From positions 56,049 to 93,626 of the forward strand of contig NZAS01000007.1 in the NCBI GenBank assembly GCA_002686195.1: a DNA stretch of 37,578 nt, given 5' to 3'. The notes under the pieces are model-generated. The model was not told the origin of the DNA. It saw only the letters and a list, made by a program, of their open reading frames with translations, and made no database searches. The translations under genes and the position numbers were made by a program. Below, one piece after another: positions 36,618 to 37,578 of this stretch; the first letter of the stretch is position 1; the number at the start of each line of letters is the position of its first letter. Source of the DNA: Candidatus Pacearchaeota archaeon. GTDB lineage: Archaea; Nanoarchaeota; Nanoarchaeia; Pacearchaeales; GW2011-AR1.

Positions 36618-37456
36618 TTCCACACCGACACAGTCGAAAAGATGGGATAGCCCAGGAGCAGCCCCCTAATCGGTCCGGGTATGGAATCCTCGTTGACATG
36701 GAAGCGATTGATGAGATCCGAGAGTTTCATATCCTTTGCCCAGTTCGCCAATTCGAAAAGGGAGGCCTCGCGAGATCGCGGATAGATGGAGACGTCCCAG
36801 ACAGGTGGGCGTAAGTCCCAACCGTATTTGCCCCAGGTATCTGCCCATGCGTCCAGGTCGAAGTGGTCCCCGACCGTTCCCGGCTGAGCGATGGTGAAGC
36901 TCAACCAGCGGCCCAGCTTGGGGTGGGTCGTATGCAAGGGGCTAACGTAGAGGCCTGCCGCCTTTGCTTTGGCGTGTAGTTCCTTGGCCTTACGCATGTC
37001 AGCCTGGGGATCAGCGCCATAGCCTCCCGAAATGCGCCCCACTGTCGCTGCGGGTTTCTTCCCGGCGATTACCGCATCTACGATAGCTTCGTCGGTACGG
37101 TAGCCGTCATAGGTCGCCCCATCCCAATGATGCGGCCTCCAGCTATACCCACCCATGAAGTGCATGTTGTCCCAGCGCACCATCGGGCTTGTGAAGCTCT
37201 CGGGGCGAGGTTTTCCACGCCACGAATGGAGTTTCAGTGGCGGGTCATTGCCGTGGTCCCGGCCCATTGGAGCGCCCACCACCACTACGCTGCGCCCCTT
37301 CCGGTAGAACCCGGGCCCCGGCGATCTCGGAAGAGTCGGGAGGTCGAGGGAGGTGGAAAGGGAGGAACTGTCGGGATTCCCACTTCCTCGCTTCCTTACT
37401 GATCCCGCAGTTGCCAAAACAGCCACAACCCCCAGCGCTAGCTTGTCACCTTTCAT
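36614..37456 (-). CDS. Leader-bearing hypothetical protein
   Basis: The leader is MKGDKLALGVVAVLATAGSV then RKRGSGNPDSSS. A Gly/Pro-rich loop leads to RSVVVVGAPMGRDHG, then a Trp/His-rich middle (NMHFMGGYSWRPHHWDGATY), a helical segment (ADMRKAKELHAKAKAAGLYV) and DHFDLDAWADTWGKYGWDL, where FDLDA occurs inside a probable domain. No family was recognised. It may be near the start of the operon, but a further partial frame overlaps its start from upstream. Confidence 0.64.
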   Translation of the reverse strand: MKGDKLALGVVAVLATAGSVRKRGSGNPDSSSLSTSLDLPTLPRSPGPGFYRKGRSVVVVGAPMGRDHGNDPPLKLHSWRGKPRPESFTSPMVRWDNMHFMGGYSWRPHHWDGATYDGYRTDEAIVDAVIAGKKPAATVGRISGGYGADPQADMRKAKELHAKAKAAGLYVSPLHTTHPKLGRWLSFTIAQPGTVGDHFDLDAWADTWGKYGWDLRPPVWDVSIYPRSREASLFELANWAKDMKLSDLINRFHVNEDSIPGPIRGLLLGYPIFSTVSVWK

Positions 37457-37577
37457 CCGTCAACTCTAACACCGCCCCCTGTCCCCCACGCAGCTTGGTC
37501 GCAATCCCCCGCCCCCGCGGCCCCCGGGACCGTCCTCGGGACGCCCTACGGGCGCCCTCGGCCGCCCCCGAGACTCC
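37446..37577 (-). CDS. Partial C-terminal end of an Arg/Gly-rich protein
   Basis: On the minus strand a frame is open from the window edge and stops at 37446-37448, overlapping the next start by 11 bases like other pairs here. The visible 43 residues are Arg/Gly/Ala-rich and end GRGIATKLRGGQGAVLELTD then ER. The last part looks like a genuine domain end. The DNA is extremely GC-rich compared with the rest. It may instead be noncoding leader DNA. Confidence 0.42.
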   Translation of the reverse strand, partial: GVSGAAEGARRASRGRSRGPRGRGIATKLRGGQGAVLELTDER

Positions 37578-37578
37578 C

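Noticed and set aside
1..37578. tRNA genes, CRISPR arrays and complete insertion sequences
   Set aside because: I looked for cloverleaf-like segments, regularly spaced repeats and transposase motifs and saw none; a dedicated search could still find weak tRNAs.
37457..37578. Phage end or packaging site in the very GC-rich edge
   Set aside because: Inverted GC-rich runs exist, but an open frame with a plausible C terminus crosses the area, and no terminal repeat can be seen from one side.

Overview
The window looks like part of a large, tailed-phage-type genome, either free or integrated, with high GC by eye. Genes are packed head to tail with ATGA, GTGA or TAATG stop-start overlaps. Typical phage functions are present: a T7-lysozyme-like amidase, a tail-lysozyme-like protein, XRE regulators, an HU/IHF-like protein, a Dcm-type cytosine methyltransferase, a Mom-like DNA-modification protein, a radical SAM protein, a PP-loop sulfotransferase-like protein and an ATP-dependent DNA ligase. 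No terminase, capsid, portal, tRNA or CRISPR was recognised, so the host and full genome type cannot be named.

Layout. (1) 1-5.3 kb: a metallopeptidase and a PP-loop protein on the minus strand; small regulators, an XRE protein and the amidase on the plus strand; then a dual-specificity phosphatase. (2) 5.8-8.5 kb: two basic/coiled-coil proteins, then an immunity-like switch made of an XRE repressor, a perfect 17-bp palindrome inside the divergent promoter, and a 29-codon remnant of a serine recombinase. (3) 8.5-9.8 kb, minus strand: a coupled run of very small membrane proteins that resembles a lysis or envelope cassette. (4) 9.9-18.8 kb, plus strand: a long operon with Dcm methyltransferase, zinc-finger proteins, radical SAM, HExxH protein, many small unknowns and an XRE-sigma region 4 fusion. 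(5) 19.1-26.8 kb, plus strand: Mom-like protein, cysteine-peptidase-like protein, PolX-ligase fusion, HU, lysozyme and unknowns. (6) 26.8-37.5 kb, minus strand: about ten coupled genes for modular proteins with different C-terminal domains.

The most unusual feature is a set of short shared peptides spread over otherwise unrelated proteins. The first is an N-terminal hydrophobic leader ending in basic residues plus Gly-Ser (M-N-G-D/T-K/W-L-x-L-G-...-R-R/K-G-S) on about thirteen proteins of regions 5 and 6. The second is an S-I-R-x-L-K-G-S motif between or after domains in many proteins. The third is an F-D-L-D-x-x-L motif, single or in tandem, at the N terminus, C terminus or linker of the PP-loop, Mom-like, ligase and several small proteins. 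Together they look like one phage-encoded addressing or maturation code, perhaps for packaging into the virion, membrane anchoring, proteolytic processing or recruitment to a compartment. Cargo of the leader-bearing proteins includes an ADP-ribosyltransferase-like domain, two Cys-His-acid peptidase-like domains and an archaeosine-synthase-type DUF5591-like domain, which fits a set of delivered or anchored effectors. This interpretation is inference; the motifs themselves are directly visible.
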